Origin: Marine Group II euryarchaeote MED-G35
GTDB lineage: Archaea > Thermoplasmatota > Poseidoniia > Poseidoniales > Thalassarchaeaceae
Direction of reading: 5' to 3'
Assembly: GCA_002457155.1 (NCBI GenBank)
Contig: NTJS01000006.1
Coordinates: 1-63,617 of the forward strand
DNA: 63,617 bases
Positions 46,229 through 56,363 of the stretch are shown piece by piece. The notes below the pieces were generated by a model. The model searched no databases. It was not told where the DNA came from and saw nothing but the letters and a program-made list of their open reading frames with translations. Each line of letters starts with the position of its first letter. The first letter of the stretch is position 1. The translations under genes were made by a program, and so were the position numbers.

Positions 46229-48757
46229 ATGGCAACGAGTGCTTCAACACGTCCAGGAGTCCAAGAGAGGATTTTCCTTCACCTTAGTGACTACGTAGAC
46301 CATAGTGACAAGGTCGAAGTCCCATTTGCATTGTCCCAGATGGGGATAGCCAACGCTGTGTCAATCGCTCGCTCTAATGTGCCTCGTGCAATTTCTGGAA
46401 TGAAGGAAGCAGGACATCTTATCGAGAGGCAGGCACATGTAACTGGGGTATCTAGGAAAAGGAAGGCATACTTCCTAACTGATGAGGGAGCCAAGGTTGC
46501 AGACGAGATATGGACAAGGGTTTCAGAGACAAATGTAAGGGTAGTTTTCTCCGACGGTCGTTCTGAGAATACTTCCCTGGTCGAAGCAATCGAGTCCTCA
46601 GATTTACCTCTAAGGCATGTCGATATGTTGAGATATATGGATGATTCAGGCACTATCGACCTATCAGGACTGACTCCCGAATTGGTCGAGAGGGATCTGT
46701 CGAAACACATTGAGAAGCAGTTAGTATCGTATCTGAACGACCTTCCAAGAACAAGAAGATTCTATGGGAGGGAAAAGGAACTAGATGTGATGGCAAATCT
46801 CCTGGAAGCCAAGTCCGCTTCGATACTTGTTCCAGGAATAGCCGGAATCGGAAAGACCGCTCTTTCGACAAAAATACTCGACAGATTTACTCACAGGAGA
46901 AATCTGCTCTATCATCGGTGTCAGGATTGGGAGGGTTCCCGAGCATTCCTCGAGGCATGTGCAGAATGGCTCTCTGCGGTGGGAAATAATGACCTTTCTG
47001 ACTATCTTGCTTCATCACCAGTACCCCAAACGAACATGGCCGTCAATCTAATCGCAAACGGTTTGTCCGAAGCTCCATCTTTGATTGTAATAGACGATCT
47101 GCACAAGGTTGGTGATGAAACCCTTTACTCCATTCTCAGGGAACTTACCCTTAGGATTAACACACTGAAGGAAGTTGGGTTAGTAATGTTCTCCCGTTCC
47201 TTCAGGATGGTGGTCCCAGAATCAGACCAGTCGGGGAATATCGTAACCCTGGTAATGCCCCTTCAGGGATTGGACGCCGAGTCAAGTAGGCAGATTCTGA
47301 CAGCAATGCCAAAAATGGATTCGGATCAGTTTACTCACATATATTCTCTATCTAGGGGGCACCCACTTATTCTAGAGTTGATCAATAGGGGAAATGTGGC
47401 CGAGACATTCCATGCCACACTGGAGGCCTTCGTTGAAAAGGAGATTTTCAGTAGACTCTCAGGTCCTGAGAAACGCCTACTAGGTGCCATTGCAGTTTTC
47501 CGTGAGCCCATTCCTGTTCACGCAATCCATCAAGCAGAGGGAAGCGTAGACCTACTGGACGACTTAGTCGAGAAGGGTTTGGCACGCCAATCTGATGCTG
47601 AGAATTTTGATGTTCACGATCTCGTTCGTGAATTCTTGTTAAGATCGATGGACAAGGAAATGAAGAATTCCCTCCATTCCTCGGCTGTGAATTGGTACAG
47701 GGATAAGAAGGATGATGCTGCAGATCGTATTGAGTTCATCTACCACCTCAGCCATACAGGAGACGAGGATGGCATCGCTGAGGTCCTCGTTTCGGAGGGT
47801 CATGGATTGGTTAGCACCGGTCACACCGAATTACTCACTATTCTAAATTCTCTCGAAAGCAGCGATTTTGATTCCAAAAGCAGAGGCCTAATTAGGGAAC
47901 TAAAGGGAGATATTCTGACTATCCAAGGTAGGTGGGATGAAGCCGAAGAAGAATACGATGCCGCTACAAAACACATTGGCAGCGGTAAACCAGGCCACGA
48001 ACTTGCACGCCTGCTTTCAGCAAGGGCTGATATTGCGGTAAAGAGAGGGGCAATGGACGATGCACTCGAACTTCACCGAAAAGCCTTGGAAATCCAGATA
48101 GGCATTAGGGATGCCGTTGGAGCAGCAAGAAGCTACAACAATATGGGGCATATATTCCGTCGAAGGAGGGACACTCGTAGAGCCTTAGAGGTGTATGGGA
48201 ATGTCGAGAATCTTCTTGAAAAGGAGAAAGACCCAGGTTTGAATGATGCTAGAATTAGGCTGGCATCGGCCTTCATAGAGATGGGGGAGTTAGACAGAGC
48301 ACGGGAGCACGCCCTTTCTGCTTATGAGGGCACTAAGGATTCAAACCAAGATTTCACCCATGCTAGATCAAGAGCAGTCCTAGGGAGGTACTATGCCAAG
48401 ATCTCAGATAACGACCTTGCACTATTCCATTACTCCGGGGCCCTGGAGACTCTCTCTGACCAAAACGACCCACAAAGTACAGTGGAGGTAGAGATGCTGC
48501 TCGGACAGGTGCTAATTGATGCAGGGCGTAGAGAGGAAGCTGCAGAGCACTATCTCAATGGCCTAGCAGTCGCCGAATCAAACGACTTCCGTATGCTCCA
48601 GGGAGAATTACTAGCAAGGCTAGGCGAGGTAGAGTCCGATCGCTCTCAGAGGATGGACTATCTCCAGAGATCTCTTTCTCTATTCAGAGACCTAGGCGCT
48701 GTAGGGAGGATGAAAGAGGTACAGAATTCAGTCCACAGAGCAGTGATGGGGAGATAG
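46229..48757 (+). CDS. winged-helix STAND ATPase with TPR repeats (signal-integrating regulator)
   Basis: 842 aa. Residues 1-100 look like a winged-helix DNA-binding domain (VSIARSNVPRAISGMKEAGHLIERQ, wing RKRKAYFLTDEGAKV). A STAND/NB-ARC-type ATPase follows, with P-loop PGIAGIGKT (202-210), Walker B LIVIDDLHK (about 285) and a further winged-helix region (HDLVREFLLRSM). The C-terminal 300 residues are helical TPR-like repeats (ALELHRKALEIQIGIRDAVGAARSYNNMGHIFRR). Proteins with this plan, such as MalT-type regulators, switch by nucleotide-driven oligomerisation on sensing a ligand. It lies between surface-protein genes and could regulate them; that is inference. Its stop directly abuts the stop of the convergent hydrolase gene. 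Confidence 0.85.
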   Translation: MATSASTRPGVQERIFLHLSDYVDHSDKVEVPFALSQMGIANAVSIARSNVPRAISGMKEAGHLIERQAHVTGVSRKRKAYFLTDEGAKVADEIWTRVSETNVRVVFSDGRSENTSLVEAIESSDLPLRHVDMLRYMDDSGTIDLSGLTPELVERDLSKHIEKQLVSYLNDLPRTRRFYGREKELDVMANLLEAKSASILVPGIAGIGKTALSTKILDRFTHRRNLLYHRCQDWEGSRAFLEACAEWLSAVGNNDLSDYLASSPVPQTNMAVNLIANGLSEAPSLIVIDDLHKVGDETLYSILRELTLRINTLKEVGLVMFSRSFRMVVPESDQSGNIVTLVMPLQGLDAESSRQILTAMPKMDSDQFTHIYSLSRGHPLILELINRGNVAETFHATLEAFVEKEIFSRLSGPEKRLLGAIAVFREPIPVHAIHQAEGSVDLLDDLVEKGLARQSDAENFDVHDLVREFLLRSMDKEMKNSLHSSAVNWYRDKKDDAADRIEFIYHLSHTGDEDGIAEVLVSEGHGLVSTGHTELLTILNSLESSDFDSKSRGLIRELKGDILTIQGRWDEAEEEYDAATKHIGSGKPGHELARLLSARADIAVKRGAMDDALELHRKALEIQIGIRDAVGAARSYNNMGHIFRRRRDTRRALEVYGNVENLLEKEKDPGLNDARIRLASAFIEMGELDRAREHALSAYEGTKDSNQDFTHARSRAVLGRYYAKISDNDLALFHYSGALETLSDQNDPQSTVEVEMLLGQVLIDAGRREEAAEHYLNGLAVAESNDFRMLQGELLARLGEVESDRSQRMDYLQRSLSLFRDLGAVGRMKEVQNSVHRAVMGR

Positions 48758-49564
48758 TCACGCTGCTACAATGCTATTCGGCTCAGTTTGGCCCGTCCAA
48801 TAACTAAATTCGGGACCAAGTTGCTTAGAAATAGAGATATTTCCAGCAAACTCATCGCCTATTGACATCAGAACTTCGCTCTCAGCCAAATGGGGTGCGT
48901 TATTCTTCTCTGAAAGGTGACAAAGGACAATACTCTCCAAATCGTCGTGTAAAACTTCCAGAAGTATCTCTCCAGCTTGCCTATTGGAAAGGTGCCCACC
49001 CCTTCCCGAAATCCTCCTCTTCAGAGAGTCAGGATAAGGCCCTCCAACAAGCCTCTGATGGTCGTAGTTTGCTTCAATAGAAATGTGTTTGCAACCAGAT
49101 AAATGTTTGATTAGGTCTTGCGGCGCTTCTCCCAAATCTGTAACAATTGCAGCCCGATCTCCATCCCCATCACTGGCAATTAGGGCCACATTATCCGCAT
49201 CATCATGAGGTACCGGGACCGGCAACATACTGAGCTCTGATGAGAACTGAACCCTCTCTAGATTACCAAATGTCGTACATTCTTCCACAAAATCCCAACC
49301 CATTTTCGATGCAGTTCCTAGATTACAGTGTAGTTTGGAATCCCACTTCTTTGAGGCTCTAAGTGCCGAACCAGAGTGATCCTTGTGATGATGAGTTACC
49401 ACAATAGAATCAATAGCATTCGGCTCAAATCCTGCTATGCCAAGCCTCTTTTCCGTCTGTTTGAGGCTGAAACCACAATCGACTAGAACATTGCAGTCTC
49501 CAGAACTGACAATGGTTGCATTTCCACGACTGCCAGAACCCAAGTGAGTTATCCCAATCCCCAT
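48758..49564 (-). CDS. metallo-beta-lactamase fold hydrolase, YycJ-like
   Basis: About 268 aa from ATG 49564, where the conserved THLGSGSRGNATIV begins; the frame extends to 49636. The metal site THHHKDH is intact, followed by LVDCGFS-type and LCHLSEKNNAPHLAE segments seen in YycJ/WalJ-type proteins. These are probable phosphodiesterases or nucleases; the exact substrate is unknown. Convergent, stop-to-stop, with the STAND gene. Divergent from the large calcium-repeat gene, with the shared promoter element of that gene between them. Confidence 0.87.
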   Translation of the reverse strand: MGIGITHLGSGSRGNATIVSSGDCNVLVDCGFSLKQTEKRLGIAGFEPNAIDSIVVTHHHKDHSGSALRASKKWDSKLHCNLGTASKMGWDFVEECTTFGNLERVQFSSELSMLPVPVPHDDADNVALIASDGDGDRAAIVTDLGEAPQDLIKHLSGCKHISIEANYDHQRLVGGPYPDSLKRRISGRGGHLSNRQAGEILLEVLHDDLESIVLCHLSEKNNAPHLAESEVLMSIGDEFAGNISISKQLGPEFSYWTGQTEPNSIVAA

Positions 49565-49667
49565 ATTCACGTGCGGTTCCAGACGACCTTTCAACAAATC
49601 CATGCTCATGGTCCAATAATTGCTATTTTCAAACACCAGAATCCATTCTAGGCCCTTCTAACGACAT

Positions 49668-49687
49668 ATGTCCGAACGACGCTCCAT
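49668..49687 (+). promoter_or_regulatory. shared upstream element of calcium-repeat giants (copy 2)
   Basis: ATGTCCGAACGACGCTCCAT, 19 of 20 identical to 11591-11610, 47 bp before ATG 49735. A TATA-like ATAAAT (49695-49700) follows at once, as in copy 1. Confidence 0.6.
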
Positions 49688-49734
49688 CACCATGATAAAT
49701 CTCTGAACACGGGATTTTGCATAGAGGTGGGCGG

Positions 49735-52700
49735 ATGCGTAGGAAGCAAACAGCTTTACTAGTCACAATGTTGATTTTTTCTAGCCTTGCATTCATCTCT
49801 CAGACTCGTCCACAATCTCCAGTATCATCCACAGACCCAAATCTGGCAGAGGGTACAGAATCTCCAGTAACCGACCAAGACGGAGACTTAATTCCTGATC
49901 TATTTGAGGTAATTTTTGGAGAATCTGTGGAAATTGAGACTGCAACATTCCAGGGTACCATACCCGGCCTCAATCCATCTGATTCTACTGATAATTCAAC
50001 TGACTACGACAGAGATGGATTAACTGCCTTGCAAGAATATTGCTGGCCTTATACTTTGGATAAGTGCTTCGAAGAACGCAATACACTAACAGGAAAATCC
50101 CCAGAGGAAAGCGAATCTGGATTGAGAGAATATCTTGATCCACGATCTTCGGATACCGATGGCGATGGCTTGCCTGATGGATATGAAGTACACATGTGCA
50201 CTTTGGGGGGCCTATACAAAAAAGATCCAAATGACCCTTTGAATTCAAACAATTTCTGGGAATGCCGATATTTCGATCCACTCGATCCTAGCGATATCAA
50301 TATCGATTTTGACAGATGTGAGGCGGACTTCAGTTGGGGTTGCGGGGATGGATTCGATTTCAATAGCGATGGGAACATTGACCTTGGAGAAATGTTCACC
50401 AATGTGGAGGAATACTCACTGGGGACTCCCGATGACTGGATTACCGAGAGAGACGGACTCTGGTGTTGGGGTTCAATTCAAGGACTCTCTGAAGATTCTT
50501 GTCAGACCCAGTTTGAGAGGCCAACCGGAGAATCCGGATGGATGGGATCCGATCCTAGATTCTCTGACTCTGACTACTACTTCTGGGATGAAATAGCCCC
50601 TGCTCCATTAGATGTATTGGGAGATGGAATTCCTGATGGTTGGGAGGCCCAATATGGACTAGATCCTTTGAATTCCAGCGATGCGATAATTGACAGCGAT
50701 TTAGATGGATGGGACAAAGACAAGGACGGCTTCATTACGGAGGATGTAACTATAGGGACATCTCAGTGGGGCGAGTCATTCAGTAATTTCGAAGAGTACT
50801 CAGTGGACTTCGATGACAATTCAGGGGTTATCCCTGGAGTAAGGGGAATTGAGATTTCTTCCAATTCCGATAATCTGATCAATTTCGATCATTCAACCGC
50901 AATAAGGCTAGTTGACTCTGCCGTACACAGTATAATTTCAGACCAACCAAGGGAGAGGTTGTTGGTTGGAAGTAAATTTGGGATTACGGCATTAGATCCA
51001 TTCAGAGGAATTTCTACTTCATTTGAATTCCCCTCGGGGATTGAATTACACACAATGGAAAGGAACTCTGTAGGAAACATAGATTTCCTAATGTTGGGGT
51101 CTAATATAGGTCTGCACACGGTGATTCTAGAAAACGGCCTCCCAGTTATGAATTCTTTAACTACTCATGAACTGGGAGAAGCAGCTGTTCTATTTCGACT
51201 CGCCTCCGACTCATTTGATCCAGGGATCCTGATCATGGGCAAGGATGGTGCCTGGAGGACGACATTCTCTGAGGCCGAACAATCTCTTTCCACTTCCGAA
51301 ATGATCTTTGTAGAGTCACTATCATCAATGCTAAGCAAGTCTAACGCGACCGCAACTTCTGCAGGACATGCCAAGATTTTTGGAAGAACTCCAATTTTAC
51401 TAATAGGGACTGATTTCGGCCTAATTGCCTGGAATTCTACAGATGGCTCTGACAACAATGGGATGCCATGGTGGGTTTTCACAAGAAATAATGCCGATGA
51501 ATTCGTTAGCCCAGATATCCTGGATACCACTAAGACAGCAACTGTCAATTCCATAATGGTGGAAATTTCTGAACAGGGCTCCGACGATGTGTGGTTGGGG
51601 ATGGGAGGGGGGCTCCATCTAATCACAATGGACCTATTTATTTCCCAACCGAAGGAGGCTATCGACAACGAGAGAATGCTCAATCTAGATGGTCTACTAA
51701 CCGGTGCTAATGATATTCGCTCTATCCTTACTCTTGAGGGGATGATTGTTCTAGGTTCTTCAGACGGAACCTGGTGCCTAGAAGGGGGTTCGGACGGGAT
51801 TCTGGATATTCGTCAGAATCAGACAGATATCCCCGGACTGGTTACCTCACTCACTACTCTGGAAAGAGAAGGGCAAATCTGGGTTTTCGCCGGCGTCTCA
51901 CCTGGAAGATTCATGAATATAGCTCCTATGAACCCACATTCATATGATTCTGACCTTGATGGGATTCCTGATGGTTGGGAGTTCGCATACGGTCTCGACC
52001 CCACGGATCCATTTGACGCCTCTAGGGATCATGATGCCGACGGAGTCTCCATCGGCGGTGGCAGCGGCCCTGGATTCGACAGATTGTGGACCAACTTGGA
52101 AGAGTATAGGTTCGTCACTCCCTCGAATTTTGGACAAAACGGAACCGACCCCAGAATTGCAGACTCCGATGGTGACGGATTAACTGATGGCGAGGAGTAT
52201 TGGGGTTGGTTCATTGACTCAACATCATTCGAGTGCTACTACCTCAATCAGAATTATCTTTGCGATTCCGACGTTGGTACCTCTGCAGAAGAAGTTCACC
52301 TCGGTGGCTGGACCGGAACAGGTTCGAGTGGCGGCAGCGATCTACCGACCGATCCGACGAACCCAGACTCAGACGGAGATGGTATGCCAGATGGATGGGA
52401 AATCAAACATCGTCGATGGATTGGAGACATCTACACAGGAGGTAATGAATGGACATTGGACCCCAATAACCCAAACGATGCTTCTGGTGATGCCGATGGG
52501 GACGGACTAACCAATCTATGCGAGTATGAGTGGGAAAGGCTTCTCGAAAGGTCAATTTCCAACGGGATTATCTCTCATGGCGAATCTCCTGATTCAGTAC
52601 AAAATTGGACTCCAACCGATCCAAATTCTGTAGATTCAGATTCGGACTCACTGCCCGATGGTTGGGAAGCTCGCTATTCATGCAACTGGCCATCTTCGAA

Positions 52701-55446
52701 TTCAGGAATCAATCCTATGAATGGCTCTGATGTATTGAATAACCCCGATGGCGATGGATTCGATGTCAACAAGAATGGGATTATTGAATCCGAAGAAGCA
52801 TTTGTAAATTGGATGGAATATCATATAAAATCCGGCATCTTGCTTTCTGATTCAATATATTCAGGAAGCATGTATCCAGATAATCACACATCATCATTGC
52901 CACATTATTCATGGCAAGGCCTGGCAGACGAATCATTCGGAGAAAGAACGGGCGAATACTACCTATCTCTGTGGACAGGATTGCCAAACGAAGACATCGG
53001 TTCCTCAGATCCGTTAAATTCCGACTCTGATAACGACGGCATGCCTGATGGGTGGGAGGTCTTCCATGCAAGATGGAGTCTTTTCGATAGTGATTGGACA
53101 CTCAATCCAGTCAATGGAGGGGATGGTCTTGGAGATCCAGACTTGGATGGAATGTCAAATTGGGAAGAGTACAACGCAATCGATAGCGATATTAGTGAAT
53201 CAGACCCTTCCATCTCATCGCCCCAATTCTACCTGACCGATGCTGCCGGGGCTCTACTAGAGACCCCATGGATTGGCGCCGACTCGGCTCTTTCGTTTGG
53301 TCATTTCTTGACAAAAGATCAATCTAATCTGACAGGAACTTCTGCTGACCCCAACAATCCAGATACTGATGGAGATGGTTTGCTGGACGGGATTGAAGTG
53401 ATTTTCACAACTTGGAATTCAAGTGCTGGCGTTTGGACCCTAAATCCACTAATCCCCGATCAGGGTGGGTTCGACTCCGATGGCGATGGTATTGGTGATC
53501 TGGTTGAACTAAACCTGACTGCAAACCTCCCCATAAACGGGGAATCTTATCCTATGGGGGCACCAACGTTTGGCGTTGAATCGAGAGAAATAGATGAGAT
53601 GGCTTTCGAAAACAGGGTATTTAGGATTCTTTTCAGTAAAGAAGGAAGGGCCGAGCTAGGAATGGAGCAATACTTGGAGTGGAAATCTGGTTTGCCAGCA
53701 AAGCCGATGCTCCAGGCAATCTTTGGAATCACGGATCCAAAGGATCAGGATACTGATAGGGATGGGATGAGCGATGGATACGAGTATTGGTTCTCGGAGT
53801 GGGATCTAGAGGAAAACCATTGGACAATGAATCCTCTGACCGATTCAGACGTAGATTTCGATTCCGACGACGACTCATTCGATTGCAACGGAGATGGGGA
53901 AATCTCTGACTCTGAATCTTTCGATAATTTGGCAGAGTACGACTCTAGGTGGTATGGGAAGAGGTTGGAGGTAGGAAACGTCCCAAATGGGACTTCTGCA
54001 GTTTCATATGGAGCCGATGCAGCAAATGCCTTCATTGAAGAGGATGGTCTTTCTAATCAATCCGCATGGGGTCAACTTTACTCCTTGTTCTCATCCAAAA
54101 GCCTCAGTTCTTCTGAAAAGGTCGGCCTGATTAACCAGGTCGACCCAGACAACTTCAACAAATCCCTAATTGGAATCAGTGACCCCACTCACGATGATTC
54201 GGATGGAGACGGAATGCCAGATGGCTGGGAATACTGCTACTCAATTTACGACGAGGTCTTACCAGTCAACTCATTCCGTTGGTCATTAAACCCCCTCAAC
54301 CCACTCGATGTTAATTATGATCCAGATGCAGATGGTTGGTTGGACAGGGAGATATTAGATACTCCTGCAGTCCAAGGAAATTGGGATTCCAGAATCTTCA
54401 CACCACTATCGGAAGACCAGCAATTCGGAAATGGAGCCAGCTCACTTTATTTCACAAATATTATGGAATATGATAACGGAACTGGGCCCTTGGATCCAGA
54501 TTCAGACTCCGACTCAATTATGATGACTCCAGTCATAGTAGATGGTGTGGTAATTGACTATCGACAAGACATGAGTCTTTCAGACGGCAGAGAGATGTTC
54601 AAGTATGGGACAAATCCACTTGACAATGATTCTGATGGAGACATGATGCCTGACTTCTATGAGTATTATAGGGGTTGGAATGAGACCAACGATAACTGGT
54701 CTTCTTTCATGAAAATCAAAGTTCAGTGGACCGAGGTGACTCCTCAGAACTGGAAGCCAATAAAATTCTCAGATGGTGAGATTACAAGGCCAGATTTGGA
54801 CTGGATCTGGTTTACTCATGATCCAACCGATCCCTCGGATGCCACACAAGACGCAGATAATGATGGCGAGTGGGACTGTACGGGGAGCAGTTGCGATTAC
54901 GTCCCATACAACAATTTCCAAGAGTATTATGCAGTTGTCAATGCGACCCTATCTTCACCTTCGATTGTCAGGGCTTCAACTTTGTTTGATTGCTCCGGAG
55001 AAGAGGTGGAAGAATGGTGGCAGCTTCGCGAGACTCTCCTTGGGACCTGTTCAGGTTCAAACTCCCTATCTTCCAACTATCTGCGAATCAACAAAATCAA
55101 TGACGATGACCCACTCTATGCTTTGATAGTTCAAGATAATGACTTGACATACTTAGATGTAAACTCTAGTGATGACATCATTCATGTCAATGGGGGATGG
55201 ACGGATGAATTCAACAGGCTCGCAGGTGATAGAAATCACTTGCCAAATCCTGGACTAGGAGAATATGCATTTGGTTGGTGGATTCTAGATATTGATGGAG
55301 ACTTGGTTGCCGAGGGTACTGACCCCACAAATTGGGATACCGATGGTGACTGGTTGAATGACTTCTTTGAGATCGACGACGATCTACTTGATGGAATAAG
55401 GGGCAATAGCGGTTCACCGATTCGCTACGACGACAGGACTTCATGA
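49735..55446 (+). CDS. secreted giant with TSP3-like calcium repeats and propeller-like segment
   Basis: 1,903 aa from ATG 49735, chosen because GAGGTG at 49724-49729 lies 5 nt upstream; the frame also opens at TTG 49717. A signal peptide (QTALLVTMLIFSSLAF) is followed by many long calcium-type repeats of the form DSDGDGMPDGWE...LNP.N, each with Asp-rich loops and a Trp core. Residues about 380-730 differ and look like a beta-propeller (RLLVGSKFGITALD, VWLGMGGGLHLITMD). No C-terminal TM helix or sorting signal was seen, so it is probably released or attached by another route. It is coupled by an ATGA overlap to the 173-aa gene behind it. Surface scaffold or adhesin is inferred. Confidence 0.85.
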   Translation: MRRKQTALLVTMLIFSSLAFISQTRPQSPVSSTDPNLAEGTESPVTDQDGDLIPDLFEVIFGESVEIETATFQGTIPGLNPSDSTDNSTDYDRDGLTALQEYCWPYTLDKCFEERNTLTGKSPEESESGLREYLDPRSSDTDGDGLPDGYEVHMCTLGGLYKKDPNDPLNSNNFWECRYFDPLDPSDINIDFDRCEADFSWGCGDGFDFNSDGNIDLGEMFTNVEEYSLGTPDDWITERDGLWCWGSIQGLSEDSCQTQFERPTGESGWMGSDPRFSDSDYYFWDEIAPAPLDVLGDGIPDGWEAQYGLDPLNSSDAIIDSDLDGWDKDKDGFITEDVTIGTSQWGESFSNFEEYSVDFDDNSGVIPGVRGIEISSNSDNLINFDHSTAIRLVDSAVHSIISDQPRERLLVGSKFGITALDPFRGISTSFEFPSGIELHTMERNSVGNIDFLMLGSNIGLHTVILENGLPVMNSLTTHELGEAAVLFRLASDSFDPGILIMGKDGAWRTTFSEAEQSLSTSEMIFVESLSSMLSKSNATATSAGHAKIFGRTPILLIGTDFGLIAWNSTDGSDNNGMPWWVFTRNNADEFVSPDILDTTKTATVNSIMVEISEQGSDDVWLGMGGGLHLITMDLFISQPKEAIDNERMLNLDGLLTGANDIRSILTLEGMIVLGSSDGTWCLEGGSDGILDIRQNQTDIPGLVTSLTTLEREGQIWVFAGVSPGRFMNIAPMNPHSYDSDLDGIPDGWEFAYGLDPTDPFDASRDHDADGVSIGGGSGPGFDRLWTNLEEYRFVTPSNFGQNGTDPRIADSDGDGLTDGEEYWGWFIDSTSFECYYLNQNYLCDSDVGTSAEEVHLGGWTGTGSSGGSDLPTDPTNPDSDGDGMPDGWEIKHRRWIGDIYTGGNEWTLDPNNPNDASGDADGDGLTNLCEYEWERLLERSISNGIISHGESPDSVQNWTPTDPNSVDSDSDSLPDGWEARYSCNWPSSNSGINPMNGSDVLNNPDGDGFDVNKNGIIESEEAFVNWMEYHIKSGILLSDSIYSGSMYPDNHTSSLPHYSWQGLADESFGERTGEYYLSLWTGLPNEDIGSSDPLNSDSDNDGMPDGWEVFHARWSLFDSDWTLNPVNGGDGLGDPDLDGMSNWEEYNAIDSDISESDPSISSPQFYLTDAAGALLETPWIGADSALSFGHFLTKDQSNLTGTSADPNNPDTDGDGLLDGIEVIFTTWNSSAGVWTLNPLIPDQGGFDSDGDGIGDLVELNLTANLPINGESYPMGAPTFGVESREIDEMAFENRVFRILFSKEGRAELGMEQYLEWKSGLPAKPMLQAIFGITDPKDQDTDRDGMSDGYEYWFSEWDLEENHWTMNPLTDSDVDFDSDDDSFDCNGDGEISDSESFDNLAEYDSRWYGKRLEVGNVPNGTSAVSYGADAANAFIEEDGLSNQSAWGQLYSLFSSKSLSSSEKVGLINQVDPDNFNKSLIGISDPTHDDSDGDGMPDGWEYCYSIYDEVLPVNSFRWSLNPLNPLDVNYDPDADGWLDREILDTPAVQGNWDSRIFTPLSEDQQFGNGASSLYFTNIMEYDNGTGPLDPDSDSDSIMMTPVIVDGVVIDYRQDMSLSDGREMFKYGTNPLDNDSDGDMMPDFYEYYRGWNETNDNWSSFMKIKVQWTEVTPQNWKPIKFSDGEITRPDLDWIWFTHDPTDPSDATQDADNDGEWDCTGSSCDYVPYNNFQEYYAVVNATLSSPSIVRASTLFDCSGEEVEEWWQLRETLLGTCSGSNSLSSNYLRINKINDDDPLYALIVQDNDLTYLDVNSSDDIIHVNGGWTDEFNRLAGDRNHLPNPGLGEYAFGWWILDIDGDLVAEGTDPTNWDTDGDWLNDFFEIDDDLLDGIRGNSGSPIRYDDRTS

Positions 55447-55964
55447 CCTCAACAATTCATTTGCTTCCTTCTCCTCAGATATTCATGACCGAGGGCACGC
55501 GAAACATTCCCGGACCCGAAGAACCGGTGAACGAAAAGCTCCTTTTCCTCAGAGAGAACATGGTTCACTTGACAAATCAACTCAGCATGCCAATAATAGA
55601 AGTCGCCCTTGTCATCTCGAAGTACATCCGAATCGTTATGGATTCTCTCCACAAAGCCGCCATTGAGGAAGGAGAGGAATTGCCTGACATACTCCTCAAT
55701 CCACTTCCTAGAAATTCTTCACAGTCTGAAACGACCTCCGGAATCGCTTCATTCCCACTTGAGAAGTTAATTGACAGAGTCGATCAAGATAGGATGGATA
55801 TACTGGATACTCTGGTTAGGACAATACTCAATGAGAGCCAACTGGAATTTGTTTCTGCACTTCGCGAGTTTAGAGATTGGGAACTCGAAATCCGAAATCA
55901 ACTTTCAGACGTTTCAAGTCCCGGGGGACTCTTTAGCCCACTCTCACTAGATGATGACTTCTAG
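55443..55964 (+). CDS. helical protein of unknown function, 173 aa
   Basis: Unrecognised, mostly alpha-helical, acidic, no signal peptide. Its ATG overlaps the stop of the calcium-repeat giant (ATGA), so translation is probably coupled. Helices such as LLFLRENMVHLTNQLSMPII and RMDILDTLVRTILN suggest a cytosolic partner or regulator. An internal ATG (55488, MTEGTRN) is an alternative start. It overlaps the convergent membrane-protein gene by 4 bp. Confidence 0.65.
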   Translation: MTSTIHLLPSPQIFMTEGTRNIPGPEEPVNEKLLFLRENMVHLTNQLSMPIIEVALVISKYIRIVMDSLHKAAIEEGEELPDILLNPLPRNSSQSETTSGIASFPLEKLIDRVDQDRMDILDTLVRTILNESQLEFVSALREFRDWELEIRNQLSDVSSPGGLFSPLSLDDDF

Positions 55965-56293
55965 CCGTTCACTGATTCTGAAGATGCTACTATCCCACTG
56001 GAAACCCACCAAGCATCTGCTATCGACCAAACGAAAAGAAAAGGCCACAGAAATGCTGGAATTAGTGGGAACTGAATTAGAAACCACTCACCTGCCTTCC
56101 TATGTTGGCGATTGAAATGTTGCCCTAGGAAGAGAAAGGGAACAAGTGAAAGTGCCACGGCAAAAAGTGGACGTATTGCCCCCCATGGTCCAACGCCTCC
56201 ACTCAACTCGTCCCAAATAGTAGAAACCACGCCCAGAGGCCTGAAATCATCGTCTTCTGCAGACTCCACTTTGACTACGAACTCCCCTTCCAC
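55961..56293 (-). CDS. small membrane protein, 110 aa
   Basis: GTG start at 56293. Two hydrophobic segments (RPLFAVALSLVPFLFLG and PLIPAFLWPFLFVWSIADAWWV) follow a polar N-terminus (DDDFRPLG). Unrecognised family. Convergent 4-bp overlap with the 173-aa gene; divergent from pcp. Confidence 0.6.
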   Translation of the reverse strand: MEGEFVVKVESAEDDDFRPLGVVSTIWDELSGGVGPWGAIRPLFAVALSLVPFLFLGQHFNRQHRKAGEWFLIQFPLIPAFLWPFLFVWSIADAWWVSSGIVASSESVNG

Positions 56294-56363
56294 GTTGCTT
56301 GCGATAATTGTAAGCGGATGAATTTGCCGACCAATATATCATAGAAAACGAGAACAATGGACG

